Source: Glaciecola sp. XM2 | GTDB taxonomy: Bacteria > Pseudomonadota > Gammaproteobacteria > Enterobacterales > Alteromonadaceae | Assembly (NCBI RefSeq): GCF_018595715.1 | Contig: NZ_JAHEOJ010000014.1 | Span: forward strand, 186,001-250,000 | Length of the DNA stretch: 64,000 nt | Reading direction: 5' to 3' | Made by a program: the position numbers and the translations under genes | Notes under the pieces: model-generated | What the model was told of the DNA's origin: nothing | What the model saw: only the letters and a program-made list of their open reading frames with translations | The model's database searches: none | Part shown: one piece after another, positions 47,757 through 56,723 of the stretch | Layout of the letters: each line of letters starts with the position of its first letter | Position numbering within the stretch: position 1 is the stretch's first letter

Positions 47757-49367
47757 ATGAAAGATTTTATCCTACCTGATATTGGTGAAGGCATTGTTGA
47801 ATGCGAGCTACTTAAATGGTTGGTTGCTGAAGGCGACGTCATTAAAGAAGACCAACCGGTCGCAGAAGTGATGACAGACAAAGCAACCGTTGAGATCCCA
47901 GCCATGCATGATGGCGTGATTAAAACCCTGTATTACAAAGAAGGCGATATAGCCAAAGTGCACGCGCCTTTGTTTGCTATGGAAGAGGCGGGCGAAGCAG
48001 TCGTTGAAGTACAACAGCCTGCACCAACACAAGTGGCATCTAACAATACCCGCGTTGAGTCTTTTGTACTTCCGGATATTGGTGAAGGCATTGTTGAGTG
48101 CGAAATAGTAAAGTGGAGCATAAGCGAAGGTGACGTGGTCGTTGAAGACCAAGTGGTGGTCGAAGTCATGACCGATAAAGCGGTTGTTGAAATCCCAGCG
48201 AAACATGCAGGCACTATCTTAAAGCTGCATTATCAGCAAGGGGATATTGCTAAAGTACACTCCGTTTTGTTTGACCAAGAGATTGCTTCAGATGCGTCGG
48301 ATGCAGCTCAGTCTTCAGGCGCGGCTGTGAACCATGCAGCAAGCCAAAGTGCATCATCAGTTGCTGTTAATACGACTGATAATATTACGCGTAACCACTC
48401 TAAGCCAATGGATTCAGTCACCTATAAGCAAGGTGAGAACTTTGAAGCGCCCATTGTTTCTGAGCGACCGATTGCCAGCCCTGCGGTTAGACGACTTGCT
48501 AGAGAGCGCGGTATTGACTTAAAAACTGTGAAAGGAAGTGGTAAAAAAGGGCGTATCGTTAAGCAAGACTTAAGCGCATTGCCAGAGCAGTTAGCAACTA
48601 ACGCGCCAGCCAAAGGCAATGAAACTGCCTCTAATGCATCGCCAGTATTTGCACAACAAGGTAGCGATCGAGTAGAGTCTATCAAAGGTATTCGCGCTGC
48701 AATGGCCAAGCAAATGATGGCAAGCGTTAGCACCATCCCGCACTTTACGGTGAGCGATGAGTTGTGCATGGATAATCTAATAGCACTTCGTAGTAGCCTT
48801 AAAGGCGATTTTGAAAAACAAGGTATTAAACTCAGCTTTATGCCGTTTTTCATTAAGGCGCTATCACTGGCGTTAAATGCCTTCCCAGTTATCAACAGCA
48901 GATTAAACGACGATGCTACTGAGTTGACCTATCTGCAGTCACATAACATTGGTATGGCGGTAGATTCAAAAATTGGTTTGTTGGTGCCTAACATCAAAAA
49001 TGTAGAGCAAAAATCACTGCGTGAAGTCGCGCTCGACGTCAATCGTATTGTTGATAGCGCACGCGAAGGTAAACTGTCGAATGCTGATTTATCGGGTGGT
49101 ACAATCAGTATCTCCAATATCGGCGCAATTGGCGGTATAACGGCGACTCCGGTCATAAACAAACCTGATGTGGCGATAGTTGCACTAGGCAAGACCCAGA
49201 AGCTTCCGCGGTTTGCCGACGACGGCAGCGTATTTGCGCAAAATATTATGATGGTGAATTGGTCGGGTGATCACCGCGTGATTGATGGCGCGACAATGGT
49301 GAAATTTAACAACCTTTGGATGGACTATCTTACCCATCCTCATAAAATGTTGGTAGACTTGCGTTAA
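47757..49367 (+). CDS. Dihydrolipoamide acyltransferase E2 of branched-chain complex, two lipoyl domains
   Basis: 536 residues. Two lipoyl domains (1-80 and 100-180) with lipoyl lysines in TDKATVEIP and TDKAVVEIP; an Ala/Ser/Gln linker; peripheral-subunit-binding domain (ASPAVRRLARERGIDL near 245); then the catalytic acyltransferase domain with DHRVIDGA (His and Asp of the active site). Ends the bkd operon. No lipoamide dehydrogenase (E3) is present, so one must be supplied from elsewhere. A terminator follows at 49406. Confidence 0.94.
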   Translation: MKDFILPDIGEGIVECELLKWLVAEGDVIKEDQPVAEVMTDKATVEIPAMHDGVIKTLYYKEGDIAKVHAPLFAMEEAGEAVVEVQQPAPTQVASNNTRVESFVLPDIGEGIVECEIVKWSISEGDVVVEDQVVVEVMTDKAVVEIPAKHAGTILKLHYQQGDIAKVHSVLFDQEIASDASDAAQSSGAAVNHAASQSASSVAVNTTDNITRNHSKPMDSVTYKQGENFEAPIVSERPIASPAVRRLARERGIDLKTVKGSGKKGRIVKQDLSALPEQLATNAPAKGNETASNASPVFAQQGSDRVESIKGIRAAMAKQMMASVSTIPHFTVSDELCMDNLIALRSSLKGDFEKQGIKLSFMPFFIKALSLALNAFPVINSRLNDDATELTYLQSHNIGMAVDSKIGLLVPNIKNVEQKSLREVALDVNRIVDSAREGKLSNADLSGGTISISNIGAIGGITATPVINKPDVAIVALGKTQKLPRFADDGSVFAQNIMMVNWSGDHRVIDGATMVKFNNLWMDYLTHPHKMLVDLR

Positions 49368-49405
49368 GGGTTAACCTGATCCGAAGCAGTATGCAACATA
49401 TGCGA

Positions 49406-49444
49406 AAGCAATACTGGGTTAATCATACCTAGTATTGCTTTTTT
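49406..49444 (+). terminator. Rho-independent terminator after bkd operon
   Basis: 10-bp stem AAGCAATACT (49406-49415) and AGTATTGCTT (49431-49440) around a 15-base loop, then TTTT and further T residues. Confidence 0.85.
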
Positions 49445-49476
49445 GCTTTTGGGCTTAATTTAAATGGATATCATCT

Positions 49477-50364
49477 TTGCTGAGCTATCAACATGCCTTT
49501 CACGCCGGAAATCATGCCGATGTTTTAAAACATCTGGTATTGGTCGGAATTTTAAAATGCTTAAAGAAAAAAGATAAACCTTACTTTGTGCTTGATACTC
49601 ATGCCGGAGAAGGGCGTTACGATTTAGCGCAAGCCCCAGAGAATGCAGATGAGACGGCGTTTTCGCGCTTACTCCAAGGAGAATTTGATCCAGACTCGAT
49701 TGTTCATGATTACCTTTCGTTGCTTAAGCCCTTACAATCGCAAAATATTTATCCAGGCTCACCGACGCTGATTGCACAGTACTCAAGGGCGACAGACACG
49801 CTACACTTTAACGAAGTCGCGGCAAAAATGTCGGCACGCTTAAAACAAAATATGCGCGGTTTCAACGTACACAGCCATCAGCGTGACGCGTTTGAGGTGC
49901 TCAATGCCTTACTGCCGCCCACACCAAAACGCGGACTGGTGCTAATCGACCCGCCGTACGAACAAAGCAGTGAATACGATAGCGTTGCTAAAGCTATGCA
50001 ACAGGCACTTCATAAATGGCCTAGCGGTGTGTATGCGATTTGGTATCCGCTGTTGTCACCACAGCGTATCAATCGCAAGAGCGCAGAGGTAGAAAACAGC
50101 CCCAAAGCGCATTTAAGTGAAAAAATGATTGAGGCGATTGCTCAAAGCAATCGAGTCAATTGTAACGGCGGTATGCTTGATATTCAGTTTGCGGTGAGTG
50201 CACCGTCAACACAGATTGGTATGTTTGGAAGCGGTGTTTGTATTGTCAATCCGCCCTACATGCTGGCGACCGAGTTAGAAAAAGTTCTGGAAACACTGGG
50301 CAGATACGTGAAGTGTGATGATAATACCTTGTCGAGCGTGCAGTGGCGCGTGGCGGCAAAATAA
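49477..50364 (+). CDS. rlmJ: 23S rRNA (adenine2030-N6)-methyltransferase RlmJ
   Basis: 295 residues from a TTG at 49477 with the family start MLSYQHAFHAGNHADVLKH. SAM-binding DTHAGEGRYDL and catalytic LIDPPYE (DPPY) near 165 fit this N6-adenine methylase family. It methylates A2030 of 23S rRNA. A TTG start is rare but no other start fits. The next gene's start follows its stop by 11 bases. Confidence 0.92.
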   Translation: MLSYQHAFHAGNHADVLKHLVLVGILKCLKKKDKPYFVLDTHAGEGRYDLAQAPENADETAFSRLLQGEFDPDSIVHDYLSLLKPLQSQNIYPGSPTLIAQYSRATDTLHFNEVAAKMSARLKQNMRGFNVHSHQRDAFEVLNALLPPTPKRGLVLIDPPYEQSSEYDSVAKAMQQALHKWPSGVYAIWYPLLSPQRINRKSAEVENSPKAHLSEKMIEAIAQSNRVNCNGGMLDIQFAVSAPSTQIGMFGSGVCIVNPPYMLATELEKVLETLGRYVKCDDNTLSSVQWRVAAK

Positions 50365-50375
50365 AGAGCCCTGAA

Positions 50376-52211
50376 ATGGATGAATTAGCCTTAAAACACT
50401 TCTACATTCCTGATGACCAGTCGGTTTATTTGCTGTCTCATAAAGACGCGAAAAAGCTAAAAAACTGGTTTAAGCTATGTGAATCGCAACTTCGTAAGCT
50501 CGGTTATACCGATATTGAGCTGATAGGTAAGGGCGCATTTGGCTTTGCATTTAGCGGCATCTCTCAACAGGGTGAGGCTCACGTATTCAAATTTTCTAAG
50601 GTCACCTTGCCTCAGCATATACAAGATAGGCTAGAAGAAGAGGCCTACATGTTAGGTCGGGTCAAACATGCACTTGTGCCACAATTAATTGAGTTTCAAA
50701 AGATAAAGCGCCAGTCTATTTTAGTGATGGAACGTGGCCCTGGTGATGATTTAGAACAATACTCTTTGCAACATGGCCCGCTTCCTGTCCCTGAAGTTGT
50801 GGCGATTTTGGTTCAGGTATGTGAAATTTTGGTGTACTTGCGCCAACACAAAGAAAACGGCAGTGCCAAGCCCATTGTGCATGGTGACGTGAAGCCCTCA
50901 AACCTTGTGTGGGACGAGACAACACAAACGGTCTCGTTAATTGATTGGGGCTCTTGCGTATTTGCTCAAATTGACCAACATCGCCAATATGTGGCGGGCA
51001 ATGTAATGGATTTGATGTCGGGTGACCTACAACAAACAAATGCCCGCTTAGGAGACGTATACTTCATTGGTGATGAGCAGCTAAATGGTGCACTTTCCTC
51101 GCCACGGTTCGATGAACAAGGGCTGGCAAGCACCATATACGCCCTTGCGTCTGGGCAGTCGTCTCGTTTTGGTCGAAAGGTCATTACGCCTCTAAGTTTA
51201 GGTTTGCCTAAAGCACTTGCACAATGTTTACAAGCAATGATGAGTGATGATGTCACTGAGCGCGACAGAGGTGGGGATTGGTTACTCAATAACTATCAGC
51301 ATTTCAAACGAATGGTGTTTGCGCCCCCTAAAGCAGACGAAAAAATATGCATGCTCCCCACATGGATAAGTGGCACAAAAAAAGACATTGAAACCGTTGT
51401 TTATAGCTCAAGAAAGTCATTTTTACGTCAGCAGTCGGGTATCAACCCTGAGCACCTTCATTATTTGAATGATGCTCAGTTTGAGCGCTACTACAAAAAT
51501 TATCTGCAGGGTATGGGAGAGACAGAAAAGGCCTTTATTTCGTCGGTGAGTCGTCTTGGTAAATATCCGGTAGTGGGTGGGCTGGCGGTGCGCTGGGAAG
51601 CTGATGGCATCTATGTGGATTCAAGCCTAAAACTATACGATCCATCGTTACAAGTCTCGTTTGATAGATCGGTAGACAACATGATTACCCTCGCACGAGC
51701 TATCAACCGTACAGGTATTTTCAAAAGCTGTATGTTTAATGCAAAGAACACCCTGCATTTTGAGCGAAATGACGAACGAAAACCCTTTACCGCTCCCTCA
51801 TCAGTCGAGATCCCTTATGAGTTAAGCCGCGTCTCTATTGAAAAGAACGAAAGTCGTATGCACTCTTATTTTGAAGATGGTGACGACCCCGATGAATTAC
51901 TTAAGTTGCCTGAGCGCTTGTTAGATTGCCTTAAACAGCTCAACAGTATTCACCATACCGGTTGTATTATCTTTGAGGCCTTGCCAAAGCACTTAAAAAT
52001 TCATAATTATTATACTTTGCTCGACCATACACGCGAGCAGGAGTTTACTGAGCTGCTTAGGCAAATCATTCAGCAAATTTCCGATATAAACGGCTTGGGC
52101 ATATCAGGATTTATGAAACTACCTTATAAAGATACCCGTACATTTGCTTATCAAGGTGCATTAGCGCATGAGTTTTATCCTAGAAACCCATATCAAGATG
52201 AACAAAATTAG
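50376..52211 (+). CDS. Divergent Ser/Thr protein kinase-like protein with unknown C-terminal domain
   Basis: 611 residues from ATG 50376 (AAAGAG 7 bases upstream; a GTG at 50343 would overlap rlmJ). Residues 45-300 carry kinase signatures: IGKGAFGFAFSG (loop), VFKFSK (Lys), HGDVKPSN in place of HRDxKxxN, and DWG in place of DFG. These changes leave catalytic Asp and Asn and the metal-binding Asp intact, so activity is possible. Residues 300-611 form a second domain I do not recognise, with no membrane helix. Substrate and signal unknown. Confidence 0.8.
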   Translation: MDELALKHFYIPDDQSVYLLSHKDAKKLKNWFKLCESQLRKLGYTDIELIGKGAFGFAFSGISQQGEAHVFKFSKVTLPQHIQDRLEEEAYMLGRVKHALVPQLIEFQKIKRQSILVMERGPGDDLEQYSLQHGPLPVPEVVAILVQVCEILVYLRQHKENGSAKPIVHGDVKPSNLVWDETTQTVSLIDWGSCVFAQIDQHRQYVAGNVMDLMSGDLQQTNARLGDVYFIGDEQLNGALSSPRFDEQGLASTIYALASGQSSRFGRKVITPLSLGLPKALAQCLQAMMSDDVTERDRGGDWLLNNYQHFKRMVFAPPKADEKICMLPTWISGTKKDIETVVYSSRKSFLRQQSGINPEHLHYLNDAQFERYYKNYLQGMGETEKAFISSVSRLGKYPVVGGLAVRWEADGIYVDSSLKLYDPSLQVSFDRSVDNMITLARAINRTGIFKSCMFNAKNTLHFERNDERKPFTAPSSVEIPYELSRVSIEKNESRMHSYFEDGDDPDELLKLPERLLDCLKQLNSIHHTGCIIFEALPKHLKIHNYYTLLDHTREQEFTELLRQIIQQISDINGLGISGFMKLPYKDTRTFAYQGALAHEFYPRNPYQDEQN

Positions 52212-52254
52212 TTCCTCAGCGTATAGTAATCAACGACATTAGGAGACACGTGCA

Positions 52255-53115
52255 TTGTCAGACGTACGTTTAGCACATTTATTTGACTTAGAATCATTAG
52301 AGCTTGGTTTGTACCGAGGTGATTCTTGGGATTTGGGTTTTCGAGCCTTATATGGTGGGCAGGTACTTGGTCAGTCTGTGATGGCAGCTTACAAAACGGT
52401 GCCTGAAGACCGTGTTATCCATTCTTTTCATTCGTATTTTTTGTTACCCGGCGATGCTAGTAAGCCTGTGCTCTATGATGTAGAGAACGTGCGCGACGGC
52501 AGAAGTTTTTCTACTCGTCGCGTAAAGGCGATTCAGAATGGGCGCAATATTTTTTATATGACAGCGTCTTTTCAAATTCCAGAAGAAGGCTTGTCGCATC
52601 AATTTGCCAACATGCCCCAAGCGCCTGATCCTAAGACTGTCTCGCAAGACATTCGTTATTACGACGATAATTTTGAAAAACTCCCTGGCCGCATGAAACA
52701 AGCATTAGGCTATCATCGGCCTGTAGATATTAGAACTATTGGTTGCGCGCATACATTTGACGCGGTAAAGCGCGATCCGCGCCGCACGATTTGGTTAAAA
52801 GGTAGGGATCCGATAGATGATGGTATTGCGGTGAACCAAGCATGTCTCGCTTATGCGTCTGACTATCACTTTTTATCCACAGCACTGCAAGCTCATGGTT
52901 TGGCTGCACAAGATAAGTCACTAAGAATGGCCACCATTGACCATGCGATGTGGTTTCATCAGCCTTTTAAGTTTGACGATTGGTTGTTATATGAAATGGA
53001 AAGCCCGTTTAGCGGCAACAGCAGGGCCATGGTGCAGGGCAAAATATACAACAAAGAAGGCGTGTTGGTGGCCAGTTCCATTCAAGAAGGGTTGGTCAGA
53101 CAAATTAAGCAATAG
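52255..53115 (+). CDS. tesB: Acyl-CoA thioesterase II
   Basis: 286 residues with double hot-dog fold. GDSWDLGFRALYGGQVLGQ near the start and VHSFHSYFL-like VIHSFHSYFLLPG are family motifs; the C-terminal domain ends with ATIDHAMWFHQPF, which carries the catalytic Asp. It releases free fatty acid from medium to long acyl-CoA. TTG 52255 follows AGGAG. Single gene; a mini-ORF and gamma-carbonic anhydrase follow. Confidence 0.93.
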   Translation: MSDVRLAHLFDLESLELGLYRGDSWDLGFRALYGGQVLGQSVMAAYKTVPEDRVIHSFHSYFLLPGDASKPVLYDVENVRDGRSFSTRRVKAIQNGRNIFYMTASFQIPEEGLSHQFANMPQAPDPKTVSQDIRYYDDNFEKLPGRMKQALGYHRPVDIRTIGCAHTFDAVKRDPRRTIWLKGRDPIDDGIAVNQACLAYASDYHFLSTALQAHGLAAQDKSLRMATIDHAMWFHQPFKFDDWLLYEMESPFSGNSRAMVQGKIYNKEGVLVASSIQEGLVRQIKQ

Positions 53116-53125
53116 GAGTGACGCT

Positions 53126-53158
53126 ATGCTTGTTAATATTGCTCCTTTAAATGAATAA
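53126..53158 (+). CDS. Ten-codon mini-ORF with strong ribosome site
   Basis: ATG 53126 follows AGGAG by 7 bases and encodes [10 protein letters not shown]. It ends at TAA 53156-53158, overlapping the upstream start candidate (53151) of the next gene. It could be a leader peptide coupling translation to the carbonic anhydrase gene, or chance. Shorter than most annotations. Confidence 0.3.
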   Translation: MLVNIAPLNE

Positions 53159-53168
53159 AGAGAAAATA

Positions 53169-53699
53169 ATGCTGTATAAACTCGGTCAAGATAATGTTGA
53201 TGCGCATCCTAGCGCTTATATTGCACCTGGCGCACATGTTATGGGTAAAGTGAAACTGCGAGCAGGTGCAAGTATATGGTTCAACGCAGTATTGCGCGGG
53301 GACTGTGATCTTATTGAAGTCGGCGAGGGCAGTAATATTCAAGATTTGTCGGTACTGCACACCGACTTTGATATCCCCCTCGTGATTGGCAAGGGTGTGA
53401 CGGTTGGTCATAAAGTCATGTTGCATGGTTGTACAATTGGCGATTATTCCTTGATTGGTATTAATTCAGTGATTTTAAATGGCGCTAAAATTGGTAAGTA
53501 CTGCGTAATAGGCGCAAACAGCCTTGTGACCGAGAATATGGTCATTCCAGATAATTCGTTAGTCATGGGGTCGCCTGCAAAAATCGTCAAGACGATACCG
53601 GCTTCACAGCAAGATAAATTAGAAGCCTCGGCCGTGCATTATCAGAAGAATGCACAGCGGTTTGCGAAAGATTTACAAATCATGGAGGAGGGGAAATAA
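53169..53699 (+). CDS. Gamma-carbonic anhydrase family protein (YrdA-like)
   Basis: 176 residues from ATG 53169 (AAGAGAAAATA upstream; ATG 53151 also in frame). Left-handed beta-helix hexapeptide repeats run from residue 10 to 150. Zinc-ligand His appear in SVLHTDFD and GHKVMLHGC as in gamma-CA proteins. Arg and Asp in [11 protein letters not shown] also match. Bacterial members often lack proven anhydrase activity. Confidence 0.9.
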   Translation: MLYKLGQDNVDAHPSAYIAPGAHVMGKVKLRAGASIWFNAVLRGDCDLIEVGEGSNIQDLSVLHTDFDIPLVIGKGVTVGHKVMLHGCTIGDYSLIGINSVILNGAKIGKYCVIGANSLVTENMVIPDNSLVMGSPAKIVKTIPASQQDKLEASAVHYQKNAQRFAKDLQIMEEGK

Positions 53700-53722
53700 C
53701 AAAATTCTCGTCCCCCATAAAT

Positions 53723-53753
53723 AAAAAAGGCCCGGAACAAACGTTCCAGGCTT
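53723..53753 (-). terminator. Rho-independent terminator of candidate small RNA
   Basis: Minus strand: AAGCCTGGAAC, loop GTTT, GTTCCGGGCC, then TTTTTT. The stem has one mismatch. No plus-strand T run follows the stem, so it does not serve the carbonic anhydrase gene. Confidence 0.7.
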
Positions 53754-53888
53754 AGGGGAATGGCTCATTGCTGAGCCTTGCGCTAACTTTAACAACGGTA
53801 AGATTATAGAGTCCCGCTTAAGACTCTAACGACGATCATCCGTAAATCACATCCATGATTAGGGAGAAGCGTATAAATCGTGATACGG
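53723..53888 (-). ncRNA. Candidate structured small RNA on the minus strand
   Basis: No protein gene fits here. Read on the minus strand: a TATAGT -10-like box (53895-53900), then about 165 bases with several hairpins and ending in a strong terminator (53723-53753). The first hairpin has stem AATCA/TGATT and a TGGATG loop. A later one has stem AGAGTC/GACTCT, and a third GGCTCA/TGAGCC with a TTGC-type loop. At least four GGA triplets occur, one in a hairpin loop, so a CsrA-titrating type is one possibility. I recognise no named family. The exact start is a guess. Confidence 0.45.
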
Positions 53889-54024
53889 TCTAACACTATA
53901 GCGCATTCAAATACAAGAAATAAATAACTTTTTGTAAATATTCATAAAAATTTAATGATTAAGCCTTGAGAAGTATTCAAGTTTTTCAAAAAAATAGATG
54001 AATAACAATTAGCTAGCTTGTAAG

Positions 54025-54077
54025 CTATCCACAGGTTTTACCAGTTAGTTCACCATCTATCCACATAGATATCCACA
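54025..54077 (+). repeat. Three DnaA-box-like repeats
   Basis: CTATCCACA at 54025-54033 and 54057-54065 and ATATCCACA at 54069-54077, all in one orientation. Each is one mismatch (or less strict) from the DnaA consensus TTATCCACA. They lie 140-190 bases before the aminotransferase gene, in an AT-rich gap. Confidence 0.4.
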
Positions 54078-54214
54078 GCAATTTATTGAAGTCTTAAATG
54101 ATTTTCATTGATACTGTTTATGTCGAACATAGCTTCATATATCTTTGATTTATAGTACCCTTAGGCCTTCAAATTCTTGCATGCTTATGCTCAGTTAACC
54201 ATTAGGAAGCTTTT

Positions 54215-55339
54215 ATGTCGCAACTTTCTTCTTTTATCCCGCAAAAACGAACCTTAATGGGGCCTGGACCGTCGGATGTAAGCCAACGTGTATTAGATGC
54301 ACTTGCGCGTCCGACACTTGGGCATTTAGATCCCGCATTTATCGGTTTGATGGATGAGACCAAGACCTTATTGCAAGAAGTATTTTGTACCCAAAACTCA
54401 CTCACAATGCCTTTGTCTGCGCCCGGTTCAGCAGGAATGGAGGCAATGTTTGTCAATTTATTGGAGCCCGGTGATAAAGTGATTGTTTGCGTCAATGGTG
54501 TGTTTGGTGGGCGCATGAAGGAAAACGCTATTCGGGTGGGGGCACGAGTCGTTACCATTGAAGACCCATGGGGTGAGCAAACCAAACCTGAAAAACTTGA
54601 AAAAGCCCTCAAGGACAATCCCGATACTAAAGCGGTTGCGTTTGTCCATGCCGAGACCTCTACCGGCGTGCGCAATGATGCCAAGACCCTCTGTGCTATC
54701 GCTAAGTCATTTAATTGTTTAACCATTGTTGATGCAGTGACTTCTTTAGCCGGTATAGAGCTAAGAGTCGACGACTGGAATATTGATGCTATTTATTCTG
54801 GCACCCAAAAGTGCCTTTCGTGTGTCCCTGGCCTTGCACCAATTTCATTTAGCGATACCGCGGTTGAGGTCATTAAAAGCCGAAAAACACTGGTGCAAAG
54901 CTGGTTTTTAGATATGAATTTAGTGGTTGGCTATTGGGGTGAAGGGCAAAAGCGTGCTTATCACCATACAGCGCCAGTAAACAGCGTATATGCATTGCAT
55001 GAGAGTTTATTAGCGGTACATGAAGAAGGTTTAGAAAACAGCTGGGCACGACATGCCAGAGTGCATCAATCGCTCAAAAGTGGGCTTGAAGAGTTGGGCC
55101 TTAAAATGGCAGTAGATGAGGCGTATCGCTTACCTCAGCTCAATTCCGTATTGATTCCAGAAGGTGTAGACGATGCCCAAATTCGCTCGACCTTACTCAA
55201 TGAGTTTAATTTAGAGATTGGCGCAGGTTTAGGTGCATTAGCTTCAAAGGTATGGCGTATTGGACTGATGGGAACGGGCTGTACTGAGGAAAACGTAGAG
55301 TATTGCGTAAGCGCATTGCGCAGTGCATTAAATCGCTAA
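54215..55339 (+). CDS. Alanine-glyoxylate / serine-pyruvate-type aminotransferase
   Basis: 374 residues, PLP fold-type I, class V. LMGPGPSDVSQRVLDAL is the family start, SAPGSAGMEAMF follows, VDAVTSLAGIELRVDDW holds the PLP Asp region, and Lys199 in SGTQKCLSCVPGL is the Schiff-base lysine. Roles are alanine:glyoxylate or serine:glyoxylate transamination; the donor is unresolved. GAAGC ribosome site before ATG 54215. Preceded by the non-coding 515-base gap. Confidence 0.9.
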   Translation: MSQLSSFIPQKRTLMGPGPSDVSQRVLDALARPTLGHLDPAFIGLMDETKTLLQEVFCTQNSLTMPLSAPGSAGMEAMFVNLLEPGDKVIVCVNGVFGGRMKENAIRVGARVVTIEDPWGEQTKPEKLEKALKDNPDTKAVAFVHAETSTGVRNDAKTLCAIAKSFNCLTIVDAVTSLAGIELRVDDWNIDAIYSGTQKCLSCVPGLAPISFSDTAVEVIKSRKTLVQSWFLDMNLVVGYWGEGQKRAYHHTAPVNSVYALHESLLAVHEEGLENSWARHARVHQSLKSGLEELGLKMAVDEAYRLPQLNSVLIPEGVDDAQIRSTLLNEFNLEIGAGLGALASKVWRIGLMGTGCTEENVEYCVSALRSALNR

Positions 55340-55445
55340 TCGCATATTAGGTAAGCAAGCGATATTAGCCAACCTTGCGAAAACAAGCCTTTATGACATA
55401 GACTTATACCTCATACCAAAAGAATAAAAATAATATTGAGACGTT

Positions 55446-56675
55446 ATGCTCCATAAGATCTGGCTTGGCTTTATTTTAAGCGCCTTCGCTGCAACGTGTT
55501 ACAACGTGTTTGTCACGGGTAACCTAGGCTCTTTTCAAGAGGTCATGCAGGCAGTCAACACCATGGCAAGGACCAGTGTCGATATTGCGATTGGCTTAAT
55601 CGGTCTACTCGCCTTTTGGTTGGGCATTTTTAAAGTGGCAGAAAACTCAGGGCTCATCACCAAGTTTTCTCGCCTGTTGGCCCCGTTACTTTGCCGTCTT
55701 ATGCCCGATATTCCCCGTGACCATCCAGCGCTAGGCAGCATCACCATGAATATGTCGGCCAATGTACTGGGCTTAGATAACGCTGCAACGCCTTTTGGCA
55801 TAAAGGCTATGCAAGATATGCAAACCCTTGCGCCTGTCAAAGACACCTTAAGCGACTCGCAAATTCTATTTTTAGTGCTTAACACTTCTGCGGTAACCTT
55901 GTTTCCTATTGCGGTATTTTTGTATCGAGCGGAGCAGGGCGCTGCTCAGCCTACCGATGTATTTATTCCGATCTTATTAGCCACTAGCTGCTCTACCTTA
56001 GTGGGACTGTTTGTGACCTGTGCAGTGCAGCGAGTGAACCTCTTCAATCGTGTTGTGATCACGTATTTAGTAGGCATCTTTAGCTTACTTGCCACGGTGA
56101 TTTTGTACTTCTCACGCCTAGCCTCTGAGCAGCTTGCTGAGCAATCTAGCGTGATTGCTAACTTTGCATTGTTCTTATTTATTGTGGTGGTTTTGGTCGC
56201 TGGCTGGCGCAAAAAACAAAATACCTATGAGCAGTTTGTTGAAGGGGCGAAACAGGGTTTTGAGGTGGCTATAAGCATTATTCCTTATCTCGTTGCGATG
56301 TTGTTTGCTATTGGTATGCTGCGTGCGTCGGGCGTGATGGAGCTTGTAACAGGTGGCATTGCATCAGTTGTTGCACTCGTTGGGCTTGACACTATGTTTG
56401 TCGATGCACTGCCAACGGCGCTGATGAAGCCGCTCAGTGGCTCGGGTGCGCGGGCTCTCATGATTGAAACCATGCAGTTTCATGGTGCTGATTCCTTTGC
56501 TGGACGCTTAGCATCGGTTATGCAGGGCTCGACCGAAACGACGTTTTATGTACTAGCGGTGTACTTAGGTGCGGTGGGTATCAAACATAGCCGGTATGCA
56601 GTAGGATGTTGCTTGGCTGCCGACCTTGCAGGTATTACAGCCGCAATTTTTGTTAGCTACTGGTTTTTTGCTTAA
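55446..56675 (+). CDS. SpmA/SpmB-like fused membrane protein (nucleoside-recognition gate family)
   Basis: 409 residues with about 8-10 membrane helices. Two 'Gate' domains: residues 40-150 (SVDIAIGLIGLLAFWLGIFK, NMSANVLGLDNAATPFGIKAM) and 250-400 (VAISIIPYLVAMLFAIGMLR, ALMKPLSGSGARALMIE). This is the spore maturation proteins A and B joined, a form common in non-spore-forming proteobacteria. Transport substrate unknown. Follows the aminotransferase by 106 bases. Confidence 0.88.
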   Translation: MLHKIWLGFILSAFAATCYNVFVTGNLGSFQEVMQAVNTMARTSVDIAIGLIGLLAFWLGIFKVAENSGLITKFSRLLAPLLCRLMPDIPRDHPALGSITMNMSANVLGLDNAATPFGIKAMQDMQTLAPVKDTLSDSQILFLVLNTSAVTLFPIAVFLYRAEQGAAQPTDVFIPILLATSCSTLVGLFVTCAVQRVNLFNRVVITYLVGIFSLLATVILYFSRLASEQLAEQSSVIANFALFLFIVVVLVAGWRKKQNTYEQFVEGAKQGFEVAISIIPYLVAMLFAIGMLRASGVMELVTGGIASVVALVGLDTMFVDALPTALMKPLSGSGARALMIETMQFHGADSFAGRLASVMQGSTETTFYVLAVYLGAVGIKHSRYAVGCCLAADLAGITAAIFVSYWFFA

Positions 56676-56723
56676 CCAGCGTAATTTCGTTAATCATAAT
56701 TAAGCTGTGCATGCTGGTGGGCG

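Noticed and set aside
47808-48206. 132-residue minus-strand ORF inside the E2 gene
   Set aside because: It is a shadow of the repeated lipoyl domains on the opposite strand.
47757-48300. Near-direct repeat of about 300 bases
   Set aside because: It is explained by the two tandem lipoyl domains of E2, an ordinary protein duplication.
54025-54077. Possible chromosomal replication origin
   Set aside because: DnaA-box-like repeats exist but no dnaA, dnaN or mnmG and no clear AT-rich unwinding element; treated as a repeat cluster only.
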